Shown in pieces: positions 1 through 7,795 of a stretch of DNA of 57,400 nucleotides. The stretch comes from Paenibacillus thermotolerans (GTDB taxonomy: Bacteria > Bacillota > Bacilli > Paenibacillales > YIM-B00363). Under the pieces are notes generated by a model. The model saw only the letters and a list, made by a program, of their open reading frames with translations, had not been told where the DNA came from and searched no databases. The DNA lies in contig NZ_JAQZSG010000017.1 of NCBI RefSeq assembly GCF_028745515.1, positions 50,827 through 108,226 on the forward strand. The letters run 5' to 3'. The first letter of the stretch is position 1, and each line of letters starts with the position of its first letter. The position numbers were made by a program, and so were the translations under genes.

Positions 1-28
1 ACTAGTAATTTATCATGTTCATGGAGGA

Positions 29-487
29 CTAGTCAAGGTGTAAAAGCTTCAAGCTTCCCCTGCATTTGCCGCAGCGGTAGCGCCGCGGATCGGCTTTGCG
101 CTTTCGCGGATATTCCGTGCCGCACGACCTGCAAACGAGCTTGTACCGCACCGGCAGCCGAACGATCGATCCGGGGACAGCCTGACAAAACCTCGAGCCC
201 CCCACCTTCGCCAGCAGCTCCTGAAAATCGCGGTCGCTGTGGCGGTAACCGCGGCGCAGCAAATGCAGATGATAATGGCACAGCTCGTGCTTGATGATCT
301 TTTCCGTCTCTTCCGCGCCGTACGTATCATATTGTTTTCGGTTGATTTCAATATTATGCGACCGAAGCAAATATCTTCCGCCGGTCGTCCGCAACCGGGA
401 ATTGAACGTCGCCCGATGAACGAACGGACGCCCGAACGACTCCATCGACACTCTCTCCACCCATTGCTGCAATTCCGCATCCGTCAT
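29..487 (-). CDS. sprT: SprT-like zinc metalloprotein (YdcK type)
   Basis: The protein of about 152 residues has a zinc-metalloprotease-type helix, KHELCHYHLH, near residue 69. It ends in a four-cysteine zinc ribbon (VCRSCG ... RCGKC). This is the SprT-like family; B. subtilis YdcK is the Firmicute example. The biochemical role in Firmicutes is not settled; eukaryotic relatives (Spartan) cleave DNA-protein crosslinks. The reading frame is open back to an ATG at 505, but the ATG at 487 has GGGGGAAG 7 bases before it and gives the usual family start (MTDAELQQW), so I chose it. The neighbours cmpA and tex match the B. subtilis ydcI-ydcK neighbourhood. The gene lies complete at the window edge, with its stop at 29-31. 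Confidence 0.9.
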   Translation of the reverse strand: MTDAELQQWVERVSMESFGRPFVHRATFNSRLRTTGGRYLLRSHNIEINRKQYDTYGAEETEKIIKHELCHYHLHLLRRGYRHSDRDFQELLAKVGGSRFCQAVPGSIVRLPVRYKLVCRSCGTEYPRKRKADPRRYRCGKCRGSLKLLHLD

Positions 488-588
488 GTAAGCCGCTTCC
501 CCCATTTTTGCGCTGTTCTTCTTGAATTGTAACGAAAGAGTAAGCTACACTGTCAAGTATAGATTATTTTCAGAAGGGGAACCCGATT

Positions 589-954
589 GTGTCGAATTTG
601 AAACCGAGCATGCGTTACCACGTACTTTTCGACGGCTCATCCGTTACGTTCGTAGAGATGCCCGAAAGCCACGCCTATCAGCTGACCGCGCTGCACCACC
701 GGCTGCATAAGGAAATCGGAAAGCTTACCGCCGATCAAGTGCCGCAGCTGCCGCAGGCGATTGCGGAATGCGACGCTCTCGAAGTGGTGAGCAAAGACTA
801 TTCCGTCGTTAGCGGACTTGATTATATGAACGGGCTGGAGAGGTCGTTCGCGGCCGTTCAAGAAAAAAGCTACCCGCTCGTCTCGCTCCTGACCGAAATT
901 CGCGCCCTTCAGGCGCAGCTGGAGCAGTGGTACGAAGAAGAGCTTGAAGCCTGA
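589..954 (+). CDS. Conserved hypothetical protein, 121 aa
   Basis: This is a soluble, acidic protein of 121 residues that starts at GTG 589, with a clear ribosome site (AAGGGGA, 574-580) 8 bases upstream. It has no signal peptide and no membrane segment. The C-terminal third is predicted helical (ALQAQLEQWYEEELEA). I recognise no catalytic motif and cannot assign a function. It is divergent from sprT and lies just upstream of cmpA on the same strand. The good ribosome site and the absence of a better frame support a real gene. Confidence 0.75.
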   Translation: MSNLKPSMRYHVLFDGSSVTFVEMPESHAYQLTALHHRLHKEIGKLTADQVPQLPQAIAECDALEVVSKDYSVVSGLDYMNGLERSFAAVQEKSYPLVSLLTEIRALQAQLEQWYEEELEA

Positions 955-1048
955 AAAAAAACGTTCCGCAAAAACTTGCATGGACCTGCACAGCACCCCA
1001 ACCGCCTACGTATAATGCTTAAAAACCATGGATTGGGGGCTGGGAGCC

Positions 1049-1186
1049 ATGCCGCAGTGGCTTTACAATCAACTTATGCGCGCATACCGTAAAAAGGACC
1101 GGCGGCAAATCCGCTTGCTGAACGATTGTTGGTTTTTTTACCGTACCAGGGAAGAATGGAAATCGAGCGCATCGCAAATAGATTAG
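1049..1186 (+). CDS. cmpA: CmpA, cortex morphogenetic protein (45 aa)
   Basis: This short ORF reads MPQWLYNQLMRAY, then KKDRRQIRLLND, then CWFFYRTREEW, and stops at TAG 1184-1186. The pattern of MPxWL, then a charged KKDRRQI segment, then LNDCWFFYR matches the small sporulation protein CmpA of B. subtilis. There CmpA works with the ClpXP protease to remove SpoIVA from cells with defective spore envelopes, as a coat/cortex quality check. The position between tex and sprT is the same as in B. subtilis. A GGGGGCTGGGAG stretch 3-14 bases before the ATG is the ribosome site, and a hairpin terminator follows at 1194-1258. A TATAAT-like hexamer lies at 1012-1017, but I could not pair it with a convincing -35 or name the sigma factor. 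The C-terminal EEWKSSASQID extends beyond the usual length of about 37 residues. Confidence 0.85.
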   Translation: MPQWLYNQLMRAYRKKDRRQIRLLNDCWFFYRTREEWKSSASQID

Positions 1187-1193
1187 ACGAAAG

Positions 1194-1258
1194 AAGACCG
1201 GAGCATCGAACCCGCTTCATGTGCGCCGTCAGCGGGCTTGGCGATTCCCGGTCTTTTT
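1194..1258 (+). terminator. Terminator after cmpA
   Basis: The outer stem pairs AAGACCGG (1194-1201) with CCGGTCTT (1248-1255), followed by a T-run. An inner stem pairs CCCGCT (1211-1216) with AGCGGG (1231-1236). Confidence 0.7.
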
Positions 1259-1263
1259 GTCGT

Positions 1264-2892
1264 TCATTCGGCCAAGAGCCGAAGCAGGTAATCTTTCATG
1301 TCGACGATTCTTCGATGCGGCGCATCCAAGTCTTTGTCGGTTCCGCAAATGATGACCGGAATGAGCGAATCGGTTCGGCTAAGCGAGCCGTGGCCGCCGC
1401 CGTTCTTATGCGTCGGCGAATAGCGGTCCGCGAATTCGTAGCCCTCCTTGGCCGTCGCTATGAGAAATTCGCCGGCATGCGAATGGAGCGCCGCATCCAG
1501 CCGCCTTAAGGCGTCGGGGTATTCATCGTAAGCGATGCGCCCGTCGTCATCCGCCGTTGCGCCGACGATGCTCCAGTCGCCTTCCGCCGTCCAGGTTTGG
1601 CCGTAGATGTCTTTGACCGCCCCCTTAGGCTTGAAGCGGAACGTGCCTTTGAAGCCGCTCCGGGTTACCGCGTTCCAATCGTTCTCCTTCCAGGCGAGGA
1701 GATCGATTCTCGATTCGTCTCGAAGAAGCCGGGCGACGCGGCCTCCGATCGAAACGTCCGGATCAAGCGAATAAACGTAGGCCATCGTTTCGTTGACCGC
1801 CAGCACGATCTGCGGCTTTTGTTCGCCGATGGCGTCGCCCGTACGGTGCACCTTCAGTCCCCCGCGCTCAATCAGCTCGTTCAGCTCAATGACAGGCCGG
1901 TGTTCCGCCGCTTTCAGATGCGATACCCCGCTGTCTCCCAATATGATAAGCACAATTTGATCCAATGCGTTTTCGATGGAGCCGAACGATTGAAGGAACG
2001 TTTTTAGCTGAGAGTCGAGCCTTTTTACATATTCAAGATCTTCCGGCCCTTTATGATGCAGACGCTTATCGAGGTCCGGCAAGTAGAGCAGCAGCAGATC
2101 GGGCAGCCGATCGTTTTCTATTAAATATTTGGCGGTTTGAAGCGGATATTCGTTGTTAAAGCCGAGCTTTTCGGTGATGCCTTCCGGGAGGTCGGCACGT
2201 CCCTCCAACGGATTCGCAAACGAGCCGTAGGCAAAGAAGGGCGGGCTCTTCACCTCGATCCGCTTCGGAAGGTCGGTCGGCGCGCTGAGCCAAGCCGGAA
2301 TTTGCAGCGTATGCTTTGCGGGACCGCGATACATCAGTGCGTTGACGGAGCCTGACGTTAAGCCGCGTTTGGCGATCGTTTCGTAAATCGTCTCAACGTC
2401 GGGGCTCAGATGCTTCTGATTCAGGTTGATCAGCAAATCCGTCAGCAGCGGGTTTACTCCCTGTTTCAGCTCTTCGATCGGCCCCGTGCCGTAATTGATG
2501 ACGCGGTTTTCCTTCGCGGAATACCAGATCAGCCCCGGGATGCGGTGATCGTCCGGATACGTTCCGGTGATGAGGCTGCTGTCGATCGTCACGGACATCG
2601 TCGGAAACGAGCTGACCACATCTTTATGGTACATCCCTTCGCGGATCAGATGCTTAAAAGTAGGCAGCTCGCCTTTCTCCATGCCTTTGTCCAAAGATTG
2701 ATACAATAATGAATCCGCAAGGAGAACGATAACTTTCTTCGGGCCGGCTCCCCTAATGGAGCGAGTCTCCAGGAGCTTGCCTTCGCTGTAAGGGGTCACC
2801 CTTTTGGGCATCCACAATTTGCTTGCAGCCCAAAGAATCAATACAGCGACGGCAATAATGAGCACGGTATTCAGCAGCGTTCGGCCGGTCAC
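1264..2892 (-). CDS. Membrane-anchored alkaline-phosphatase-superfamily phosphodiesterase
   Basis: A 542-residue protein with one N-terminal membrane segment (TLLNTVLIIAVAVLILWAA) and an outside catalytic domain of the type I phosphodiesterase / nucleotide pyrophosphatase group. Visible signatures are a KKVIVLLADSL metal site, the nucleophile region SSFPTMSVTIDSS (Thr expected to be the phosphorylated residue), PDLDKRLHHKGP, and ILGDSGVSH near the C-terminal metal site. Related proteins hydrolyse phosphodiester or phosphonate bonds, but the substrate cannot be told from sequence. The frame stays open to 3096. I chose GTG 2892 because ACGGGGGTG lies 8-10 bases upstream and the upstream part has no family-like content and runs into a repeat array. 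Confidence 0.8.
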   Translation of the reverse strand: MTGRTLLNTVLIIAVAVLILWAASKLWMPKRVTPYSEGKLLETRSIRGAGPKKVIVLLADSLLYQSLDKGMEKGELPTFKHLIREGMYHKDVVSSFPTMSVTIDSSLITGTYPDDHRIPGLIWYSAKENRVINYGTGPIEELKQGVNPLLTDLLINLNQKHLSPDVETIYETIAKRGLTSGSVNALMYRGPAKHTLQIPAWLSAPTDLPKRIEVKSPPFFAYGSFANPLEGRADLPEGITEKLGFNNEYPLQTAKYLIENDRLPDLLLLYLPDLDKRLHHKGPEDLEYVKRLDSQLKTFLQSFGSIENALDQIVLIILGDSGVSHLKAAEHRPVIELNELIERGGLKVHRTGDAIGEQKPQIVLAVNETMAYVYSLDPDVSIGGRVARLLRDESRIDLLAWKENDWNAVTRSGFKGTFRFKPKGAVKDIYGQTWTAEGDWSIVGATADDDGRIAYDEYPDALRRLDAALHSHAGEFLIATAKEGYEFADRYSPTHKNGGGHGSLSRTDSLIPVIICGTDKDLDAPHRRIVDMKDYLLRLLAE

Positions 2893-3042
2893 GATTGGAA
2901 GCACCCCCGTTTCGGTATAGCGGTTTACCTTATTATGGGGGCGGAGGCGCGGATTTATCCGTAATAAAGCAACGGCCCCCGGTCGCGTCAGGCGCTTCAT
3001 AAATCGCCCTGGAGCTATGCCGGAAGCCGGTATACTCGACGC

Positions 3043-3231
3043 AATTAGCGGAACTGTATGTCCGCTGATTGCCTGTTGGACACTAAAAACGGCCATTTAG
3101 CGGAAAGGATTGTCCGCTAAATGGCCAAAAAACATAAAAATGCAGCGATTCGGGCGATTAGCGGACATCGGGTTCCGCTAATCAGCCAGTTTGGGCTGAA
3201 TCCGCCCGACCAGCGGACATTTCATTCCGTT
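3043..3231. repeat. Array of four AGCGGA-N8-TCCGCT hairpins
   Basis: Four dyads lie in 190 bp, each with AGCGGA and TCCGCT arms and exactly 8 bases between. Unit 1 is 3043-3070 (10-bp stem with one G-T pair). Unit 2 is 3091-3126 (perfect 14-bp stem beginning GGCCATTTAGCGGA). Unit 3 is 3156-3183 (perfect 10-bp stem beginning GATTAGCGGA). Unit 4 is 3212-3231 (degenerate right arm TCCGTT). The loops differ (ACTGTATG, AAGGATTG, CATCGGGT, CATTTCAT). The array fills the space between tex and the phosphodiesterase gene. Confidence 0.85.
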
Positions 3232-3301
3232 AACCCCTTAACCCCGTAGAGACCGCGTGACGTTACTTCGCTCCGGCTCCAGCTCCTGCTTCAGCTCCGG
3301 C

Positions 3302-5545
3302 TCAGGACCCGGCGGCTTTCGGCCCTTTCATCGTAAGCGATACGCGGCCCTTATTCGCATCTACGCCAAGCACCCAAACGGTGACATTGTCGCCGACGGA
3401 TACGACGTCCATCGGATGCTTCACGAACCGGTTGCTCAGCTGCGAAATATGGACGAGCCCGTCGTTCTTGAGGCCGATGTCCACGAACGCGCCGAAGTCG
3501 GTCACGTTGCGAACCGTTCCCTCCAGCTCCATGCCAACGGAGAGGTCCTCGAGCTTGAGGACGCCGGTCTTGAAGATCGGCGGGGGCAGCTCCTCGCGCG
3601 GGTCGCGGCCGGGACGCTTCAAGCTGTCGAGAATGTCGCGCAGCGTCGGCACGCCGACGTCAAGCTGCGGCGCAAGCCGCACCGGATCGACCGTGTCGAT
3701 CAAGCGGCGCAGCTCCTCCGTGCCGAGCTGAGTCAGTTCCAAGCGGAGCTCGCGGAACAGCTTGTCCACCACCGGATACGATTCCGGGTGGATCGGGGTG
3801 TTGTCCAGCGGATTAGCCGCTTCCGGGACGCGGATGAAGCCGACGCACTGCTCGAACGTCTTGGCGCCGAGGCGCGGCACCTTCTGCAGCTGGCCGCGGC
3901 TCGTAAACTTGCCGTTCTCCTCGCGGAACTTCACGATATTTTTCGCGATCGCGGAGCTGACGCCGGCGACGTACGACAACAGCGACGGCGAAGCCGTATT
4001 GACGTCGACGCCGACGTGGTTCACCGCAGACTCGACGACCGCGCCTAGAGACTCCTCCAGGCGCTTCGGCGCCACGTCGTGCTGGTACTGCCCGACGCCG
4101 ATCGCCTTCGGGTCGATCTTCACGAGCTCCGCGAGCGGATCCTGCACGCGGCGCGCGATCGATACGGCGCTGCGCTCCGCTACGTCGAACTCCGGAAACT
4201 CCTCCTGGGCGACCTTGGAGGCGGAATATACGGAAGCGCCGGCTTCGCTGACGATCAAATACTGCAGCTTGCGGCCGGACTCCTCGCGTATTTTCGCGAT
4301 CAAGTCGGCCACGAACTGCTCCGTCTCGCGCGAGGCGGTCCCGTTGCCGATGACGATCAGCTCGATGCCGTGCTTGTCGATCAGCTTCTTGAATGCGGCC
4401 TCCGCCTCGGCAACCTTGTGATGCGGCGCCGTCGGATACGTGACGGCGATATCCAGCACCTTGCCGGTGTCGTCGACGGCGGCAAGCTTACAGCCGGTTC
4501 GGAACGCGGGGTCGACGCCGAGCACGACCTTGCCTCTCACCGGCGGCTGCAGCAGCAGGTTCCGCAGGTTCTCTGCGAAAATCACGATGGCGTGCTCCTC
4601 CGCCTTCTCGGTCAGCTCCGCGCGCACCTCCCGCTCGATCGACGGCGCGATGAGCCGCTTGTACGCGTCCTCCACCGCCGACTCCAGCGCTTCCCGCACG
4701 ACAGAGTCCTCCTTCACGTATCGGCGCTCGATCCACTGATGAATCGGAACCGGCTCCACCTCGAGCGAAACTTTCAACACTTCCTCCCGCTCCCCGCGGT
4801 TGATCGCGAGCGTGCGGTGCGGCGGCAGCTTTTTGACCGGCTCCCGGTAATTATAGTACATCTCGTAAACGGTCTCTTCGTCTGTTTTCCGAGCTTCCGT
4901 TACTAGAGTCGCATAATTCATCGTATAGCGGCGCACCCATGCGCGCACCTCGGCGTCGTCGGCGATCGTTTCCGCGATAATGTCGAGCGCCCCGGCCTTC
5001 GCCTCCTCGGCGGATGCGACACCCTTCTCCTCGCTCACATATTTCTCCGCCTCGGCCAGGAGCGAGCCCGTCTTCGGCCGGCTCAAAATCCATTCCGCCA
5101 GCGGTTCGAGCCCTTTCTCCTTCGCGACGGAGGCGCGGGTTTTCCGCTTCTGCTTATACGGCCGGTACAAATCCTCCACTTCCGTCAGCTTCGCGGCGCG
5201 CCGGATCGAAGCGAGCAGCTCCGGCGTCAGCTTCCCCTGCTCGGCGATGAGGCGGGACACCTCTTTCTTGCGCTCCTCAAGGCCCCGCAAATATTTCAGC
5301 CGCTCCTCGATGTCGCGCAGCTGATTTTCGTCCAGCTCGCCGGTCATTTCCTTGCGGTACCGCGCAATGAACGGAATCGTATTTCCCTCATCCAGCAGCG
5401 CGACGGTCGTTCGCACTTGCTTCGGGCTTGTCCCGGTTTCGCTCGCGATTTGCGCGGACATTCGTTCCGCCGCGGCGCGCTCCTGATCTTCGCTCCAAAC
5501 TAACTCTTCTACGGTTATGTATTGTGCTTGCGCTTTTTCGCTCAT
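3302..5545 (-). CDS. tex: Tex, S1-domain RNA-binding protein
   Basis: This 747-residue protein has the full Tex architecture: an N-terminal helical/HTH region with FIARYRKEMTGELDENQLR near residue 60, a YqgF-like RNase H fold (VVLGVDPAFRTGCKLAAVD, about 340-358), helix-hairpin-helix repeats (ASPSLLSYVAGVSSAIAKNI, about 515-535) and a C-terminal S1 domain (GMELEGTVRNVTDFGAFVDIG, about 675-695). Tex binds RNA and is associated with transcription in other bacteria; its exact task is still unclear. GGGGAGGA lies 9 bases before ATG 5545. It sits downstream of the NdoAI-NdoA operon on the same strand, separated by a terminator. Confidence 0.97.
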   Translation of the reverse strand: MSEKAQAQYITVEELVWSEDQERAAAERMSAQIASETGTSPKQVRTTVALLDEGNTIPFIARYRKEMTGELDENQLRDIEERLKYLRGLEERKKEVSRLIAEQGKLTPELLASIRRAAKLTEVEDLYRPYKQKRKTRASVAKEKGLEPLAEWILSRPKTGSLLAEAEKYVSEEKGVASAEEAKAGALDIIAETIADDAEVRAWVRRYTMNYATLVTEARKTDEETVYEMYYNYREPVKKLPPHRTLAINRGEREEVLKVSLEVEPVPIHQWIERRYVKEDSVVREALESAVEDAYKRLIAPSIEREVRAELTEKAEEHAIVIFAENLRNLLLQPPVRGKVVLGVDPAFRTGCKLAAVDDTGKVLDIAVTYPTAPHHKVAEAEAAFKKLIDKHGIELIVIGNGTASRETEQFVADLIAKIREESGRKLQYLIVSEAGASVYSASKVAQEEFPEFDVAERSAVSIARRVQDPLAELVKIDPKAIGVGQYQHDVAPKRLEESLGAVVESAVNHVGVDVNTASPSLLSYVAGVSSAIAKNIVKFREENGKFTSRGQLQKVPRLGAKTFEQCVGFIRVPEAANPLDNTPIHPESYPVVDKLFRELRLELTQLGTEELRRLIDTVDPVRLAPQLDVGVPTLRDILDSLKRPGRDPREELPPPIFKTGVLKLEDLSVGMELEGTVRNVTDFGAFVDIGLKNDGLVHISQLSNRFVKHPMDVVSVGDNVTVWVLGVDANKGRVSLTMKGPKAAGS

Positions 5546-5570
5546 GTACGCTCGTCCTCCCCTTCAACAC

Positions 5571-5593
5571 AAAAAAACGAGGGCTCCCCCTCG
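5571..5593 (-). terminator. Terminator after ndoA
   Basis: Read on the minus strand, CGAGGG (5588-5593) pairs with CCCTCG (5578-5583) around a 4-base loop and is followed by seven T. It separates the toxin-antitoxin operon from tex. Confidence 0.8.
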
Positions 5594-5601
5594 CTCGATT
5601 C

Positions 5602-5952
5602 TTAAAATTCGATCAGTCCGACGCTGATTTGCAGCGCTTCATCCACCTTCCGCATCGTCTCTTCGTCCAGGTGAGTAATTTTGTCCGTGAGACGCTGCTT
5701 GTCGATGGTTCGGATTTGCTCCAGCAAAATAACGGAATCCCGGTCGAAGCCGTGCGACTCCGCGTCGATCTCGACGTGGGTCGGAAGCTTCGCCTTCTGG
5801 ATCTGTGCCGTAATTGCCGCAACGATAACGGTAGGGCTGAAACGGTTACCAATGTCATTCTGGATCACCAATACCGGCCGTACGCCGCCTTGTTCCGATC
5901 CGACGACCGGAGACAAATCGGCGAAAAAGACATCCCCACGCTTGACGATCAA
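5602..5952 (-). CDS. ndoA: NdoA (EndoA), MazF-family mRNA interferase toxin
   Basis: This 116-residue protein is a full-length PemK/MazF endoribonuclease. It opens with the family's [19 protein letters not shown], continues with RPVLVIQND and ends in an ISVGLIEF-type tail. B. subtilis EndoA cuts single-stranded RNA at UACAU sites and is held inactive by NdoAI. It starts at TTG 5952, 3 bases after the ndoAI stop codon, with GGGGTG 8 bases upstream, so the two genes are translated as a pair. The order alr-ndoAI-ndoA is the B. subtilis order; the rsb-sigB genes that follow there are absent, and tex comes next. Confidence 0.96.
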   Translation of the reverse strand: MIVKRGDVFFADLSPVVGSEQGGVRPVLVIQNDIGNRFSPTVIVAAITAQIQKAKLPTHVEIDAESHGFDRDSVILLEQIRTIDKQRLTDKITHLDEETMRKVDEALQISVGLIEF

Positions 5953-5955
5953 TGG

Positions 5956-6237
5956 CTACACCCCGCTTACTAAGCGGTTAAGCGTGCCGTCTGCCTCTTC
6001 TTCGGCCAAGAACGCTTCGGAGCACATGGACAAGTTGATCTTGGCCATCTCCATATACCCGCGCTGCATGGACTCCCGAAGATGTCGTTTTTTCCGCTCC
6101 ATGAGATACAGCTTCATCGCTTGACGAATGAACTCGCTGCGGTTCGAGTTTTCCTTCTCGACAATTCCGTCCACTTCCTGCAGCAAATGATCCGGTAGTG
6201 AAATCATGATCCTCTTGGTGTTATGAACATTGGACAC
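5956..6237 (-). CDS. ndoAI: NdoAI (EndoAI), MazE-type antitoxin
   Basis: The antitoxin has a ribbon-helix-helix N-terminus (RIMISLPDHLLQEVDGIVEK) that binds DNA as a dimer. Its C-terminal half (YMEMAKINLSMCSEAFLAEE) is the part that blocks EndoA. The frame is open to 6318, but GTG 6237 has TTGGGGGTG at about 9 bases and gives exactly 93 residues, the normal family length, so I chose it. By analogy with B. subtilis the protein probably also represses its own operon. It is transcribed with alr upstream and ndoA downstream. Confidence 0.93.
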   Translation of the reverse strand: MSNVHNTKRIMISLPDHLLQEVDGIVEKENSNRSEFIRQAMKLYLMERKKRHLRESMQRGYMEMAKINLSMCSEAFLAEEEADGTLNRLVSGV

Positions 6238-6494
6238 TGCGTAACGCACCCCCAAGCTTCCGTCCTCCCGGTCAATCGTTACTGCGACAAGTCTTGATTT
6301 GACTGGATTCAATACCATTATGGCGTAGAGGAAGGCAAAATATACAAAACTAAATATATGCGATCAGTATATCACTTATGTTGCATTGAGCGTGGGTCAT
6401 CTCATATTGCGGCTTAATACATATTCGCCGCATTTCGAAAATCTCCTCTAACATCTTATGATTTCATTACTGGTAAAATGCAGCAAGTCTTTCG

Positions 6495-7676
6495 TTACTT
6501 TTGGACCAGAGGATTATCGAACAGCACGGTCTTCCCGTCTTTAACGTACACTCGCGGAACACGGTGCGAAAGCATGCACGTGATCTCGTAGTTGATCGTT
6601 CCGAGCTTCTCGGCGAGTTCGTCGGCCGTGATCGATTCCGCGCCTTGGCGCCCGAAGAGCACCACTTCATCGCCTACGCTCACTTCGTCGGCAGCCGCCC
6701 CGTCCAGCCTAACCATGCACTGGTCCATGCAAATATTGCCTACTACCGGCGCCCTGTTCCCGTGTACTAGTACGTCCGCCTTGCCGTTCAGCAGCCGCGT
6801 ATAGCCGTCCGCATACCCGATCGGCAGCGTCGCGATCCGCTCCCGTCCCCGCGTCACGTAATTTACGCCGTAGCTGATCCCGCTTCCCGGAGGAAGCTCC
6901 TTCACCATAACGACCCCGGTCTTGAGCGACATCACCGGCCGTAAGCTAACGCGTTCACGGTTCACTTCCTGCGACGGGTAAAGCCCGTACATGCCGATGC
7001 CTAAGCGCAGCATGTTGTAGGTCCACTCCGGCGTATCGATGCCGGTCGCGCTGTTGCCCGCGTGCAAATAAGGGAACGTAACGCCCTTCCCGCGAAAATG
7101 CGCTACAACGCGCTCAAATTTGTCGTGCTGGCTGCGCGTATACGATTTGTCGGCTTCATCCGCGGCGGCATAATGCGTAAACAGCCCCTCCACGAGCACA
7201 CCCTTCGTATCGAGCGCTTCTTCAATAAATTCGCAAGCTTCGCGCTCATCCGGAATGCCGATCCGTCCCATGCCGGTGTCAATCTTCACGTGCACACGGA
7301 GAGGTCCCGCTTCTGCCGAAGCGGCGTAGCTTTCGGCCGCGGCGCGCAGCATGCTCCGGTCAAACACCGTCAGCGTCACATCGTGCTCGCGCGCAACGTC
7401 CGCCGCCTCCGGAGGCGTATATCCCAGAACGAGCAACGGCGCTCCGATCCCGTGGCGTCTCAGCTCCAGCGCCTCGTCCAAGAACGCCACCGCCAAGTAT
7501 GTGACGCCGAAATCGAGCGCCTCTTCCGCCACCTTCACCGCGCCGTGTCCGTATGCATTCGCTTTAACGACAGCCATTAATCGGATGTCCGGGCCGAGCG
7601 CCCTCCGAAACTCTCCAAGATTGTGCCTGAGAGCGTCGAGATCAACCTCGGCCCGCGTCATTCTGTATGAGTCCAA
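6495..7676 (-). CDS. alr: Alanine racemase
   Basis: A 393-residue PLP enzyme that interconverts L- and D-alanine for peptidoglycan. The PLP lysine is K38 in AVVKANAYGHGA. The second catalytic residue is the tyrosine in GISYGVNYV near residue 270, and NICMDQCMVRLD is the conserved C-terminal domain motif. Both catalytic residues are present and the length is normal, so it should be active. A strong sigma-A type promoter lies at 7712-7740. The ribosome site before ATG 7676 is weak, and ATG 7661 (MTRAEVDLDAL) is an alternative start. The gene leads the alr-ndoAI-ndoA group. Confidence 0.96.
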   Translation of the reverse strand: MDSYRMTRAEVDLDALRHNLGEFRRALGPDIRLMAVVKANAYGHGAVKVAEEALDFGVTYLAVAFLDEALELRRHGIGAPLLVLGYTPPEAADVAREHDVTLTVFDRSMLRAAAESYAASAEAGPLRVHVKIDTGMGRIGIPDEREACEFIEEALDTKGVLVEGLFTHYAAADEADKSYTRSQHDKFERVVAHFRGKGVTFPYLHAGNSATGIDTPEWTYNMLRLGIGMYGLYPSQEVNRERVSLRPVMSLKTGVVMVKELPPGSGISYGVNYVTRGRERIATLPIGYADGYTRLLNGKADVLVHGNRAPVVGNICMDQCMVRLDGAAADEVSVGDEVVLFGRQGAESITADELAEKLGTINYEITCMLSHRVPRVYVKDGKTVLFDNPLVQK

Positions 7677-7711
7677 GCTCAGTCACCGCCGGAATAAGAA
7701 TTCATTGTTTT

Positions 7712-7740
7712 ATCTTAAAAGGGAACGCTCCCCCTGTCAA
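7712..7740 (-). promoter_or_regulatory. Sigma-A-type promoter for alr-ndoAI-ndoA
   Basis: On the minus strand, TTGACA (7735-7740) is followed by exactly 17 bases and TAAGAT (7712-7717). The -10 box ends 35 bases before the alr start. Confidence 0.75.
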
Positions 7741-7795
7741 CGAACCTTGCCGCCGGCAACCCGTCTTCCCCCACCCCAATTGTTTCCTGAAACTA

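Noticed and set aside
2893-3096. 68-residue N-terminal extension of the phosphodiesterase
   Set aside because: It runs into the hairpin array, has no family-like content, and GTG 2892 has a good ribosome site.
3043-3231. Hairpin array as CRISPR
   Set aside because: Units are palindromes with 8-base loops and irregular spacing, without equal-length spacers or cas genes; the same is true for the arrays near 49.4 and 53.0 kb.
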